Positions 54,792 through 63,971 of a DNA stretch of 64,000 bases are shown here, in pieces; the stretch's first letter is position 1; each line of letters starts with the position of its first letter. The position numbers were made by a program, and so were the translations under genes. The notes under the pieces were generated by a model. That model searched no databases and was not told the origin of the DNA. It saw nothing but the letters and a program-made list of their open reading frames with translations. The stretch is taken from positions 310,001-374,000 of the forward strand of contig NZ_AZQN01000003.1 in NCBI RefSeq assembly GCF_000566685.1, read 5' to 3'. This stretch comes from Dyadobacter tibetensis Y620-1 (GTDB lineage Bacteria > Bacteroidota > Bacteroidia > Cytophagales > Spirosomataceae).

Positions 54792-56246
54792 ATGGAAAAA
54801 CAAATATTTGATTTTGGAATGAATACCAACCGCAGGCACTTCCTGTCTAAGCTTAGCATGGGATTGGGCAGTGCAGCCTTGGGGTCGATGCTTATTCCCG
54901 ATATTTTTAAGGGTGGGGAGGCAGATCCTAGCGAAATTATCGCGGGATTGCCCCATTTTGCTCCTAAAGCGAAGCGTATAATTTATCTTTTTCAGAATGG
55001 GGCACCGTCTCAACTAGATCTATTCGACTATAAACCAATGCTCAATAAGATGCATGGGGAAGATCTGCCCGAATCTATCAGAGGGGGGCAACGCCTGACG
55101 GGCATGACGGCCAACCAAGCAAAATTCCCCTTGGCGGGTTCTATGTTCAATTTTAAACAATATGGGAAGTCAGGGGCCTGGATAAGTGAACTCCTCCCTT
55201 ATACAGCCGGCATCGCCGACGACCTATGTTTTATAAAATCTATGCATACAGAGGCAATCAATCATGATCCGGCGTTGACATTCTTTCAGACGGGTGCTCA
55301 GGTAGGCAACCGGCCTAGTATGGGAGCCTGGTTAAGTTATGGACTGGGTAGTGAAAATAAGAATTTGCCAGGATTTTGCGTCCTGCTTTCCAGGGGTAAG
55401 GGAAATGGTCAGGGGGTGTATTCCAAGTTATGGACCAATGGTTTCTTAGACTCAGTTCATCAGGGGGTTCAGTTTAGTAGTGGAGAGAATCCGGTACTAT
55501 ACCTGGGCGATCCTGAAGGTATGGACCGGCAACAAAGGCGGAAGATGCTGGACAAACTTGCTGAACTTAATCAGGGAACCCTGGACGAATTTGGCGATCC
55601 GGAGATTGCTACGAAAATTCAGCAATACGAGATGGCCTATCGCATGCAGACCGCAGTTCCGGAAATTACAGATATGAGTAAGGAGCCGGAATCTATCGTG
55701 AAGCTGTATGGCCCCGAATGCCTGGTGCCGGGTACGTATGCCGCCAATTGCCTGCTAGCCCGAAAACTTTCGGAACAAGGGGTGCGTTTTATCCAGCTTT
55801 ACCACCAGGGCTGGGACAGTCACGGGGGGCTACCCAATGAAATTAGAGGACAGTGCATGGATGCGGATCAGGCCTCAGCGGCCCTGGTTACCGACCTGAA
55901 ACAACGTGGCTTGTTAGACGAAACGCTGGTGATCTGGGGAGGAGAATTTGGCCGGACTAATTACTGTCAGGGCACGCTCACCAAGGATAATTATGGCCGG
56001 GATCATCATCCCAGAGCCTTTACCGTCTGGATGGCCGGAGGGGGCATCAAGCCGGGAATTGTATATGGAGAAACAGACGACTTTGGATATAATATTGTTA
56101 AAGACCCGGTTCATGTTCACGATTTTCATGCCACCATCATGAATCAGATGGGTCTGGATCACGAAAAACTCGTATTCAAACATCAGGGACGTCGCTATCG
56201 ACTTACCGACGTTGCCGGAAAAATTGTAAAGGATATTATCGCCTAA
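54792..56246 (+). CDS. DUF1501 protein (sulfatase/phosphatase-like fold, Tat-like signal)
   Basis: Exported 484-residue DUF1501 protein. Its N-terminus NTNRRHFLSKLSMGLGSAAL is a Tat-type signal (RRHFL), which suggests export in folded form with a cofactor or metal. The body resembles the alkaline-phosphatase-like fold: IYLFQNGAPSQLDLFDYKP, WDSHGGLPNE, VIWGGEFGRTNYCQG and GRDHHPRAFTVWMAGGG, with His/Asp clusters for metal. The start could also be the ATG at 54819 (MNTNRRHF). It shares an operon with both neighbours; the next gene starts on its stop codon. Confidence 0.9.
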   Translation: MEKQIFDFGMNTNRRHFLSKLSMGLGSAALGSMLIPDIFKGGEADPSEIIAGLPHFAPKAKRIIYLFQNGAPSQLDLFDYKPMLNKMHGEDLPESIRGGQRLTGMTANQAKFPLAGSMFNFKQYGKSGAWISELLPYTAGIADDLCFIKSMHTEAINHDPALTFFQTGAQVGNRPSMGAWLSYGLGSENKNLPGFCVLLSRGKGNGQGVYSKLWTNGFLDSVHQGVQFSSGENPVLYLGDPEGMDRQQRRKMLDKLAELNQGTLDEFGDPEIATKIQQYEMAYRMQTAVPEITDMSKEPESIVKLYGPECLVPGTYAANCLLARKLSEQGVRFIQLYHQGWDSHGGLPNEIRGQCMDADQASAALVTDLKQRGLLDETLVIWGGEFGRTNYCQGTLTKDNYGRDHHPRAFTVWMAGGGIKPGIVYGETDDFGYNIVKDPVHVHDFHATIMNQMGLDHEKLVFKHQGRRYRLTDVAGKIVKDIIA

Positions 56247-58426
56247 TGACCCCATCAGCCCACGACTCTATTATCTCCTCCTTTTGGAAGAGTGTATTTT
56301 ATAATATCGCCTTCTTTTTGAATGGTCTGTTAATATTCCTTTTGTTTTTTGAAGAGCAATTCCTGGTGCCTTCTTGGATGGAGCCGATAGGAAGAATGCA
56401 TCCATTGGTGCTACACTTCCCATTGGTTATACTACTGCTATATGCCAGTTGGGTGATTATCACTAAAAAGCCGGAGTCCAAACACTGGCATCCAGATTTA
56501 TCCAGGATTTTGCTCTTATTAGGAGTCTTTACGGCCGTTATCGCTGCTTTTTCCGGATTCATCCTGTCTAAAGAAGAAGGCTACGATGCCCAGGCCTTGG
56601 CCTGGCATAAATGGCTGGGAGTGGCCATTTCCATTGGGAGTGTCGTCTGGTATAGTTTCCTTGACTATCTGCCTCCCTGGCGGATATCTGCCAAATTAGC
56701 CGCAGGATTGATGGTGGTCGTATTGATGGTTGGGGGACATCTTGGGGGAAACCTAACGCATGGAGAAGATTTTCTTACTGCCAAATTAATACCTCAGCAA
56801 CAATCAGAAATTAAGATAGATATCCAGCAAGCTCTGGTTTATGATGATCTGGTTCAGCCTATTCTGGAACAGAAATGTTATTCTTGTCACAATGACCAGA
56901 AGACAAAGGGAGATTTACGCCTGCATACCCAGGAGCTACTGATTAAAGGGGGGAAGAGCGGCATGTTATGGGATACTGCCCAAGCCGATCTTGGACTGCT
57001 TATCAGCCGTTTGCATTTGCCGGTAGACGATAAAAAGCATATGCCTCCTCGTGGAAAACCTCAGCTTTCAGATGAAGAGGTTATGCTTTTGGCGGCTTGG
57101 GTGCGCTCGGGTTCGCGTTTCGACCTGAGGGTTGCGGACTTGCAGGCTACCGATCCCATTTATACTTATGCTCAAAAGTTAATTGGAGGGGGGCGACCAG
57201 AGGAAATATATGATTTCCCTGCGGCCAGTGCCGATCAGATCGAGAAGTTAAATACGAGTTATAGAATTATTAGCCCACTGGCTACGGAATCTCCCGCTTT
57301 GATGGTGAATTTTTATAATAGAGCTGGCTTCAAAGCCTCGGATATTAAAGATTTATTGCCGCTTAAGGAACAGGTGGTACAAATGGACTTGAGCAAAATG
57401 CCAGTGCAGGATGCGGATTTGAAATTGATAGGCTCGTTCACTGAACTGCGTACCTTAATTCTCAACTTTACAGACTTGAAAGGAGGGGGACTAGCTGAAC
57501 TAAAGGGCCTAAGGAAATTACGAGAGCTTTCCCTGAGTGGTACTCGTCTGAAATTGGATCAGCTGGAAGCCTTAAAACAACTACCTGCTTTACAAACCGT
57601 CTACGTATGGAGCACAGGACTTAGCAACGAGGAAATACAGAAGCTCCGAAGCATCCCGAATCCTCGGTTCGAAACGGGCTTTAAAGGTGATACGATTATA
57701 TTGGCGCTGAATCCTCCAGCCATCGAAAATGAGGAGACCATATTAAAGAGGGGGGACCTGATCCGGATCCGGCATCAGATTCCAGGCGTGTCCATTCGAT
57801 ATACACTCGATGGTACCGAACCCGATAGTATTCGGGCATTAGAATATCAGAAACCTATTCGGGTAGAAAAAAATACCACCTTGAGGACGAAGGCTTATAA
57901 AGAGGGTTGGTACGGGAGCAAGGAGCAGGAAAAATTATTTATTATTGCCGGAGTGCCTATCGACAGCGTCCGATTAGTTTACGAGCCTGAAAAGCAGTAT
58001 AGGGCCCATGGAGCAGGAACTTTGAAGGATGGTATCAAAAGTGGGCCTAGTATGGGCTCGGGCCAATGGCTGGGATACCGTAATAGCGATTTTGAAACCT
58101 TTTTGTATTTCGATAAACCCATACAAGCCCAGAGTATTACCATCAGTATGTTAAGAAAACTGGATTCATATATCTTCCCACCCACCAGGGTTGAAGTATG
58201 GGGAGGGGTAGAGGAGAAGAGCATGAAGCTTTTAAAGGTTCTTCAGCCACAAATCCCAGGAGAAAAATCGAAAGATCTGGCAAATGAGTCCTATACTGCA
58301 GAGTTTCCTTCCGCCCAATATACCTGTTTTAAAGTACTGGCCCGACCTCTTGCCAAATTGCCGAAGTGGCACCGGGGGAAGGGTGAAAAGGCTTGGATAT
58401 TTATAGACGAAATTCTGGTCAATTAA
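56246..58426 (+). CDS. DUF2231 membrane, cytochrome c, LRR and chitobiase-C-like multidomain protein
   Basis: A 726-residue protein with an ordered set of domains. Residues about 10-175 form a membrane region with MHPLVLHFPLVILLLYASW, typical of DUF2231. A PSCyt1-like haem domain follows with CYSCH at 211-215. Leucine-rich repeats follow (about 385-470: LRTLILNFTDLKGGGLAELK). A chitobiase/hexosaminidase C-terminal-like module has the family pattern IRYTLDGTEPDS (about 510-570). The last 140 residues look like a discoidin-type beta domain. It may pass electrons between the inner membrane and the two exported partners, which is inference. The ATG overlaps the previous TAA by one base. Confidence 0.88.
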   Translation: MTPSAHDSIISSFWKSVFYNIAFFLNGLLIFLLFFEEQFLVPSWMEPIGRMHPLVLHFPLVILLLYASWVIITKKPESKHWHPDLSRILLLLGVFTAVIAAFSGFILSKEEGYDAQALAWHKWLGVAISIGSVVWYSFLDYLPPWRISAKLAAGLMVVVLMVGGHLGGNLTHGEDFLTAKLIPQQQSEIKIDIQQALVYDDLVQPILEQKCYSCHNDQKTKGDLRLHTQELLIKGGKSGMLWDTAQADLGLLISRLHLPVDDKKHMPPRGKPQLSDEEVMLLAAWVRSGSRFDLRVADLQATDPIYTYAQKLIGGGRPEEIYDFPAASADQIEKLNTSYRIISPLATESPALMVNFYNRAGFKASDIKDLLPLKEQVVQMDLSKMPVQDADLKLIGSFTELRTLILNFTDLKGGGLAELKGLRKLRELSLSGTRLKLDQLEALKQLPALQTVYVWSTGLSNEEIQKLRSIPNPRFETGFKGDTIILALNPPAIENEETILKRGDLIRIRHQIPGVSIRYTLDGTEPDSIRALEYQKPIRVEKNTTLRTKAYKEGWYGSKEQEKLFIIAGVPIDSVRLVYEPEKQYRAHGAGTLKDGIKSGPSMGSGQWLGYRNSDFETFLYFDKPIQAQSITISMLRKLDSYIFPPTRVEVWGGVEEKSMKLLKVLQPQIPGEKSKDLANESYTAEFPSAQYTCFKVLARPLAKLPKWHRGKGEKAWIFIDEILVN

Positions 58427-58446
58427 ATCTTGACATTCAGAAAATC

Positions 58447-58493
58447 TAAATACCCAAACGGAATGGCTTTAATCCATACTGTTTGGGTATTTA
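58447..58493. terminator. Bidirectional terminator after the DUF2231 gene
   Basis: 13-bp stem (58447-58459 with 58481-58493; core ATACCCAAAC/GTTTGGGTAT), with inner ATGG/CCAT pairing and AT-rich flanks. It sits between the cluster and the convergent haem-binding gene. Confidence 0.8.
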
Positions 58494-58517
58494 TAATAAA
58501 AATCGGGGTAGTAATAC

Positions 58518-59006
58518 TTATTGTTGTTCCAATGTTTTTCCGAATTCTTCCGGGTGAGACTTCTGTATTTCTCTTCTCAGGGCGGTGGCCCAGTCAATCA
58601 TTTCCTGTCTTTCGGTTTCGGTTAGTTTAGCTTCCGAATGAATAAAGGTATAGGACTCTAAGGGCATCCAATGGTCCGTTTGGGACTCTATTAGCTCTTC
58701 CAGTTTATGGTCGGCTTTCTTGGGGGAATATGCGGCAAATTCCGAGAGATTAAAGTGTTTTTTTCCATCTTCTATATGGCTGTTGAGCCACCAGGCGACG
58801 GGTTGGATCTGGCTATACCAAGGGTAACGGGTATTGCTTGAATGGCAATCTCTACAGGCTTTGTCCAGACTTATCTTTACCCCTTCGGGTACGTAATAAT
58901 GTTCTTCTACATCATTAAGGCTCATTTCAGCCGAAACATTGGGGGTTGGTCTTATAAACTGAATGGCTACCAATATCAGGAGTATTGCAATCAAAACTTT
59001 TTTCAT
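58518..59006 (-). CDS. Small haem-binding domain protein
   Basis: Exported or membrane-anchored 162-residue protein. An N-terminal hydrophobic segment (ILLILVAIQFI) acts as signal or anchor, and a single haem motif CRDCH lies at 51-55. The context SSNTRYPWYSQIQPVAWW, then HIEDGKKHFNLSEF, matches the Haem_bd (PF14376-like) family found in Bacteroidota. It probably shuttles electrons in the periplasm, possibly for the neighbouring cluster, though it is on the opposite strand. Confidence 0.88.
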   Translation of the reverse strand: MKKVLIAILLILVAIQFIRPTPNVSAEMSLNDVEEHYYVPEGVKISLDKACRDCHSSNTRYPWYSQIQPVAWWLNSHIEDGKKHFNLSEFAAYSPKKADHKLEELIESQTDHWMPLESYTFIHSEAKLTETERQEMIDWATALRREIQKSHPEEFGKTLEQQ

Positions 59007-59045
59007 CGTAATATCTTTGGGATTAGGTTAGAAAAAAGGTCGAAT

Positions 59046-59789
59046 TTAAAAAGAAAATAAACGAAGTACCAATCCGAAAATGGCTGCTCCCAGCAGGGGT
59101 GCTACAATCGGGATCCATCCGTAACCCCAGTCGGAAGTTCCTTTGTTGGCTATAGGCAGAATAGTATGGGCGATTCGGGGGCCCAAATCCCTGGCAGGAT
59201 TGATAGCGTAGCCCGTAGTCCCGCCCAGAGAGAGCCCTATGCTCCATACCAACATACCTACCAGATAGGGACCTAAAGCCGGAGGAATGCCCCCTTGTGC
59301 CGCACCGATGACATTAGAATAGCCTATGGCCACTATCCCAAGTATGAGCATTCCTGTAGCAATGAATTCACTTAAGAAATTAGGGATTGTAGCACGGATG
59401 GCCGGCCCGGTGGCAAAACAGGCGAGCTTGGCCCCTGGATCGTCAGTAACAGCCCAATGGGGGTAGTATTGGATCCAGACGATAGTAGCGCCCAGAATGC
59501 CTCCTAATATTTGAGCAGGAATAAAGGTAGTAATTAGGCTGAAGTCTTGTTGTAAAAAAGCAAAGCCAATCGTCACGGCCGGGTTGAGGTGGGCTCCGGG
59601 ACTACCCAGAGCGGTGGCCGTAAAGACTCCTGCCATAACGGCAAAAGCCCACCCAGCAGTAATAACGATCCAGCCACCATTCTGGCCTTTGGTTTTGTTT
59701 AATACGACGTTAGCCACGACTCCATTGCCTAATAAAATCAGGACCATGGTGCCAATGAGCTCGCCTAAAAATGGAGTGGGTTGCATCAT
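59046..59789 (-). CDS. glpF: Aquaglyceroporin (MIP family), glycerol facilitator type
   Basis: Inner-membrane channel of 247 residues with six helices and both NPA half-helices: GAHLNPAVTIGF near residue 70 and YAINPARDLGPR near residue 200. The Asp directly after NPAR is a mark of glycerol-conducting members rather than pure water channels. No glycerol kinase gene is next to it. The symbol follows the family assignment. Confidence 0.9.
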   Translation of the reverse strand: MMQPTPFLGELIGTMVLILLGNGVVANVVLNKTKGQNGGWIVITAGWAFAVMAGVFTATALGSPGAHLNPAVTIGFAFLQQDFSLITTFIPAQILGGILGATIVWIQYYPHWAVTDDPGAKLACFATGPAIRATIPNFLSEFIATGMLILGIVAIGYSNVIGAAQGGIPPALGPYLVGMLVWSIGLSLGGTTGYAINPARDLGPRIAHTILPIANKGTSDWGYGWIPIVAPLLGAAIFGLVLRLFSF

Positions 59790-59907
59790 GAAGTTGGTAA
59801 GGTTATTAATGTGATTGCGAATATGCGAATAGTTTTAATTTTTCGCCTACAATTTATAGAAAGAATAATTCGTGGGAGGTTTACCAGTATAGGACGCCGA
59901 AATCTGC

Positions 59908-59915
59908 TAACTTTG
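59908..59915 (+). promoter_or_regulatory. Bacteroidota -7 element TAACTTTG upstream of purB
   Basis: TAACTTTG, identical to the element before argB, lies 32 bp ahead of the purB ATG. A TTTA at 59880-59883 sits where a -33 element might be, though 24 bp away. Confidence 0.55.
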
Positions 59916-59947
59916 TCATATAATCTATTATTTTAGTACTGACTATC

Positions 59948-61303
59948 ATGTTATTGAACCAACTTACGGCTATATCTCCCGTCGACGGCCGCTATTACAA
60001 GCAAGTTTCGGAGCTTTCTAGTTATTTTTCGGAATATGCGCTGATTTACTACCGGGTATATGTAGAGGTTGAGTATTTTATCGCCTTATGCGAAATTCCC
60101 CTCCCCCAATTATCATCCGTCGACAAGAAAGTTTATCCTTCCTTGCGTCAGATTTACCAGAATTTTGGTGAGGCTGATGCACTTCAGATTAAGGAAATTG
60201 AAAAGGAGACCAATCATGATGTTAAAGCCGTTGAATACTTTATCAAGCTGCAATTCGAGAAATTAGGAATTGAAGCCTACTCTGAATTTATTCATTTTGG
60301 TTTGACTTCTCAGGATATCAATAATACGGCTATCCCACTATCTCTGAAAGATGCTGTGGAGCGCCAGGTAAAGCCTTTATTCCGTCAGGTATTATTTGTG
60401 CTCAAGCGCATGTCTATCGAATGGAAAAATGTACCGATGCTAGCCTATACGCATGGTCAGCCGGCTTCGCCTACCAGAGTTGGAAAGGAATTTTTAGTGT
60501 ATGTAGAAAGAATGGAGCGTCAGCTGGAGATGCTGGATAAAATTCCTTATTCTGCCAAATTCGGTGGAGCTACCGGTAATTTCAATGCCCATCATGTGGC
60601 CTATCCCCAGCAGGATTGGATGGCATTTGGTCATCGGTTTGTAGAGAGCTTGGGCATGGTACGCAGCAGGCATACGACTCAAATTGAACATTATGACAAT
60701 TTAGCCGCCTTATTTGATAACCTGAAAAGAATCAATACCATTCTTTTGGATTGCAATCGGGACATGTGGACCTATATCTCCATGGGTTATTTCAAGCAAA
60801 AAATAAAGGCAGGAGAAGTTGGTTCTTCGGCGATGCCTCATAAGGTAAATCCTATAGATTTTGAGAATTCGGAGGGTAACCTCGGTATGGCTTCTGCCTT
60901 ATTTGAGCACTTTGCTGGCAAGTTGCCTATCTCTCGTTTACAGCGCGATCTCACTGATTCCACTGTCCTTCGCAATATAGGAGTGCCTATTTCGCATTTG
61001 GTGATCGCACTGAACTCTCTAATTAAAGGTTTAGGAAAAGTGGAACTGAATGCCGACCGACTGAAGTCTGAATTAGAAGATAACTGGGCGGTAGTATCTG
61101 AAGCGATTCAGACTATTCTACGTCGGGAAGGCTATCCAAAACCTTACGAGGCCTTGAAAGCATTGACCCGGACTAACGAAAAGATTAATCAGGAGGCCAT
61201 TTCTCGTTTCGTAGAAACGCTGGATGTATCCGAAGAGATTCGCGAAGAATTGCGCCAGATTACCCCCTTTAACTATTTGGGAATTGTGGAAGATACGCAC
61301 TGA
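59948..61303 (+). CDS. purB: Adenylosuccinate lyase
   Basis: Purine synthesis enzyme that removes fumarate from SAICAR and from adenylosuccinate. The superfamily signature GEVGSSAMPHKVNPIDFENS is present, together with the N-terminal LTAISPVDGRYYKQVSELS typical of the longer PurB branch, TNHDVKAVEYFI and FGLTSQDINNTA. Length 451 fits the family. It follows its own promoter and ends at a very strong hairpin. Confidence 0.95.
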   Translation: MLLNQLTAISPVDGRYYKQVSELSSYFSEYALIYYRVYVEVEYFIALCEIPLPQLSSVDKKVYPSLRQIYQNFGEADALQIKEIEKETNHDVKAVEYFIKLQFEKLGIEAYSEFIHFGLTSQDINNTAIPLSLKDAVERQVKPLFRQVLFVLKRMSIEWKNVPMLAYTHGQPASPTRVGKEFLVYVERMERQLEMLDKIPYSAKFGGATGNFNAHHVAYPQQDWMAFGHRFVESLGMVRSRHTTQIEHYDNLAALFDNLKRINTILLDCNRDMWTYISMGYFKQKIKAGEVGSSAMPHKVNPIDFENSEGNLGMASALFEHFAGKLPISRLQRDLTDSTVLRNIGVPISHLVIALNSLIKGLGKVELNADRLKSELEDNWAVVSEAIQTILRREGYPKPYEALKALTRTNEKINQEAISRFVETLDVSEEIREELRQITPFNYLGIVEDTH

Positions 61304-61315
61304 TTTCCATTATAT

Positions 61316-61367
61316 ATAATAAAAGAAAAGGCCTTCTGGATCACCAGAAGGCCTTTTCTTTTATTAT
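61316..61367. terminator. Very strong bidirectional terminator
   Basis: A perfect 24-bp inverted repeat (61316-61339 with 61344-61367), loop ATCA, core AAAAGGCCTTCTGG/CCAGAAGGCCTTTT. It serves both purB and the ribonucleotide reductase gene, which are convergent. Confidence 0.9.
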
Positions 61368-61378
61368 AATTTACCAGC

Positions 61379-63928
61379 TTAGCCACATTTTGAGGACCCG
61401 CAGTCTTTACAGGTCAGGCAACCTTCCTGATACATCAGATTGGTTGATTGACAGTTTTGGCACTTCTGTTTGGTAGCTTCAGTGCCATCTGGAACGTAGC
61501 GCTTCAGCGCACGGGTAACTCCGTTTTTCCAAGTATTGATCGACTCTGTATCGAGTTGCAAGCTACCAATAAGGTCGACAATTTTTTCGATTGGCATACC
61601 ATGGCGCAGAGTGCTGGAAATAAGTTTGGCATAATTCCAATACTCAGGATTGAACTTATGAGACAGGCCTTCTATGGTGGTTTTATACCCCCGGGTGTTT
61701 TTATATTGGAAGTCGTAACGAGAGCTCCCATCGGCTTCCCGGTTCTTAATAATTAATCCTTCATTGACCCAACGAGGGATGAGGATACCATCTTCATCAT
61801 CAGAAAATCCGGTAAAAATCTCATAGGGTTGATCGTCGATTAGGCCAATAAAGGCTATCCACTTATCTTTTTTATTCTGGAAGCGAACCACATCTGCCTT
61901 CAAAGTCTGAGGCCTGGTAGTTGGAAATGGAGTATTACTTGCCTGGGGGGATTCCTTTTTTTCTGAGTTAGAAATCAATACACCAGACCTAGATCCATCG
62001 CGATAAACCGTAACGCCCTTACAGCCAGATTTCCAGGCTTCCAGGTAACACTGTCCTACTGTCTCTTCGGTCACCTCATTGGGCATATTGATAGTAACAC
62101 TAATGGAGTGGTCCACCCACTTTTGAATAGCACCTTGCATTTTCACCTTCTTCAGATAGTCGACATCATTGGACGTAGCCTTATAATAAGGAGAAATTCT
62201 TACCAGTTCTTCCAATTCTTTTTCAGAGTAATTGATACTGGTGTCGTGCCCATTTACCTGCATCCATTCTTTGAAACGGTGGTGGAAGACCACATATTCC
62301 TCCCAAGAATCGCCAACCTCATCAACGAAATCGACGCGACTATCCTTATCATTAGGGTTTACCTTGCGGCGGCGCTTATATACAGGCATAAATACGGGTT
62401 CGATGCCTGAAGTAGTCTGAGACATCAGACTGGTGGTACCCGTAGGGGCTATGGTGAGTAAGGCTATATTACGTCGGCCATGCTCAAGCATTTCGTAATA
62501 TAGTTGGGCGTCAGCCTCCTTTAACCGGAGAATAAAAGGATTGTTTTTCTCTCTTTCCGCATCAAAGATTGCGAATGCTCCCCGCTCTTTAGCCGTATGC
62601 ACCGAAGCACGATACGCTTCCAAAGCTACTGTCTTATGAATTTCTACAGAGAATTCCGTTCCTTCATCACTGCCGTAACGTAAGCCTAAGGCGGCCAGCA
62701 TATCGCCTTCTGCGGTAATGCCTATTCCGGTACGACGTCCTTCAAGGGCCTTTGTGCGAATATTTAACCATAGGTTTTTTTCAATTCTTTTCACCTCATC
62801 CTCTTCCGGATCTTGGTCGATTTTCAGGAGGATACCATCTATTTTCTCTAGCTCCAGATCAATTATGTCATCCATAATGCGCTGTGCAGCGGCAATATGT
62901 TTCTTAAATCGTTCAAAATTAAAATTCGCCTGAGCAGTGAATGGTGAATCTACATATGAAAATAGGTTGATGGCTAGTAGGCGACAAGAGTCATATGGAC
63001 ATAAGGGGATTTCTCCACACGGATTTGTTGAAACCGTGCGATAGCCTAGGTCGGCATAACAATCGGGAACAGATTCCCGGATAATGGTGTCCCAGAAAAG
63101 TATACCGGGCTCGGCCGACTTCCAGGCATTATGGATAATCTTTTTCCAAAGTACTGCAGCATCTACCTGTTTTTGATAAAGGGGCGAATCACCATGGATG
63201 GGGTATTGCTGGGTGTAGCTGCTGCCACTTTCTACAGCTTCCATAAAAGCGTCATCGATCCGCACCGATACGTTGGCTCCAGTGACTTTCCCTTGCTCCA
63301 TTTTTGCATCAATAAAGCTCTCCGAATCGGGGTGTTTGATGGCTACGGATAACATTAGAGCACCCCGGCGACCATCCTGCGCTACTTCCCGTGTGGAGTT
63401 GGAGTACCTTTCCATAAATGGAACGATTCCGGTAGAGGTCAATGCGGAGTTTTTTACCGGCGAACCTTTGGGGCGTACGTGTGAGAGGTCATGACCTACT
63501 CCGCCCCGGCGCTTCATCAACTGCACCTGTTCCTGATCGATTTTCATGATGCCTCCATAGGAGTCTGACTCCCCATTATTGCCGATTACAAAGCAATTGG
63601 ACAAGGAAGCGATTTGGTAGGGGTTTCCTATGCCCGTCATAGGACTCCCTTGCGGAATTATATATTTGAAATCCTTAATCAGTCCGAATATTTCTTCCTC
63701 AGTAAGCGGATTAGGATACTTACTCTCTATGCGTGCTATTTCCCCGGCAATCCGACGGTGCATATCGTCAGGAGTAGCCTCATATAGATGTCCATATGAA
63801 TCTTTTAGGGCATATTTATTTACCCAAACCCTGGCTGCAAGGTCGTCACCTTTAAAATACTTTAAAGAAGCCTCGTAGGCTTCCTCTGTACTGTAAGTTT
63901 TGGCGGATTGTTCTATCTCGATGGCCAT
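61379..63928 (-). CDS. nrdJ: Adenosylcobalamin-dependent (class II) ribonucleotide reductase
   Basis: Makes deoxyribonucleotides without needing oxygen, using a B12-derived radical. The 849-residue protein shows the RNR barrel motifs GVGHDLSHVRPKGSPV, STNPCGEIPL (radical-site Cys and Glu), and LTIAPTGTTSLMSQTTSGIE. The C-terminus has a four-Cys zinc-ribbon-like tail (CQNCQ then CLTCKDC), which also supplies the shuttle cysteines in the B12-type family. No neighbouring nrdA/nrdB is visible. The gene's 5' region holds no cobalamin riboswitch in the 72 bp available. Confidence 0.95.
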   Translation of the reverse strand: MAIEIEQSAKTYSTEEAYEASLKYFKGDDLAARVWVNKYALKDSYGHLYEATPDDMHRRIAGEIARIESKYPNPLTEEEIFGLIKDFKYIIPQGSPMTGIGNPYQIASLSNCFVIGNNGESDSYGGIMKIDQEQVQLMKRRGGVGHDLSHVRPKGSPVKNSALTSTGIVPFMERYSNSTREVAQDGRRGALMLSVAIKHPDSESFIDAKMEQGKVTGANVSVRIDDAFMEAVESGSSYTQQYPIHGDSPLYQKQVDAAVLWKKIIHNAWKSAEPGILFWDTIIRESVPDCYADLGYRTVSTNPCGEIPLCPYDSCRLLAINLFSYVDSPFTAQANFNFERFKKHIAAAQRIMDDIIDLELEKIDGILLKIDQDPEEDEVKRIEKNLWLNIRTKALEGRRTGIGITAEGDMLAALGLRYGSDEGTEFSVEIHKTVALEAYRASVHTAKERGAFAIFDAEREKNNPFILRLKEADAQLYYEMLEHGRRNIALLTIAPTGTTSLMSQTTSGIEPVFMPVYKRRRKVNPNDKDSRVDFVDEVGDSWEEYVVFHHRFKEWMQVNGHDTSINYSEKELEELVRISPYYKATSNDVDYLKKVKMQGAIQKWVDHSISVTINMPNEVTEETVGQCYLEAWKSGCKGVTVYRDGSRSGVLISNSEKKESPQASNTPFPTTRPQTLKADVVRFQNKKDKWIAFIGLIDDQPYEIFTGFSDDEDGILIPRWVNEGLIIKNREADGSSRYDFQYKNTRGYKTTIEGLSHKFNPEYWNYAKLISSTLRHGMPIEKIVDLIGSLQLDTESINTWKNGVTRALKRYVPDGTEATKQKCQNCQSTNLMYQEGCLTCKDCGSSKCG

Positions 63929-63963
63929 TCTGTGGTGTGTTTTCGTGACAAAAATGTAGGTCG

Positions 63964-63971
63964 CAAATTTA
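63964..63971 (-). promoter_or_regulatory. Bacteroidota -7 element TAAATTTG upstream of nrdJ
   Basis: The minus strand reads TAAATTTG, 35 bp ahead of the nrdJ start, matching TAnnTTTG. The window ends too soon to test fully for a -33 element. Confidence 0.5.
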
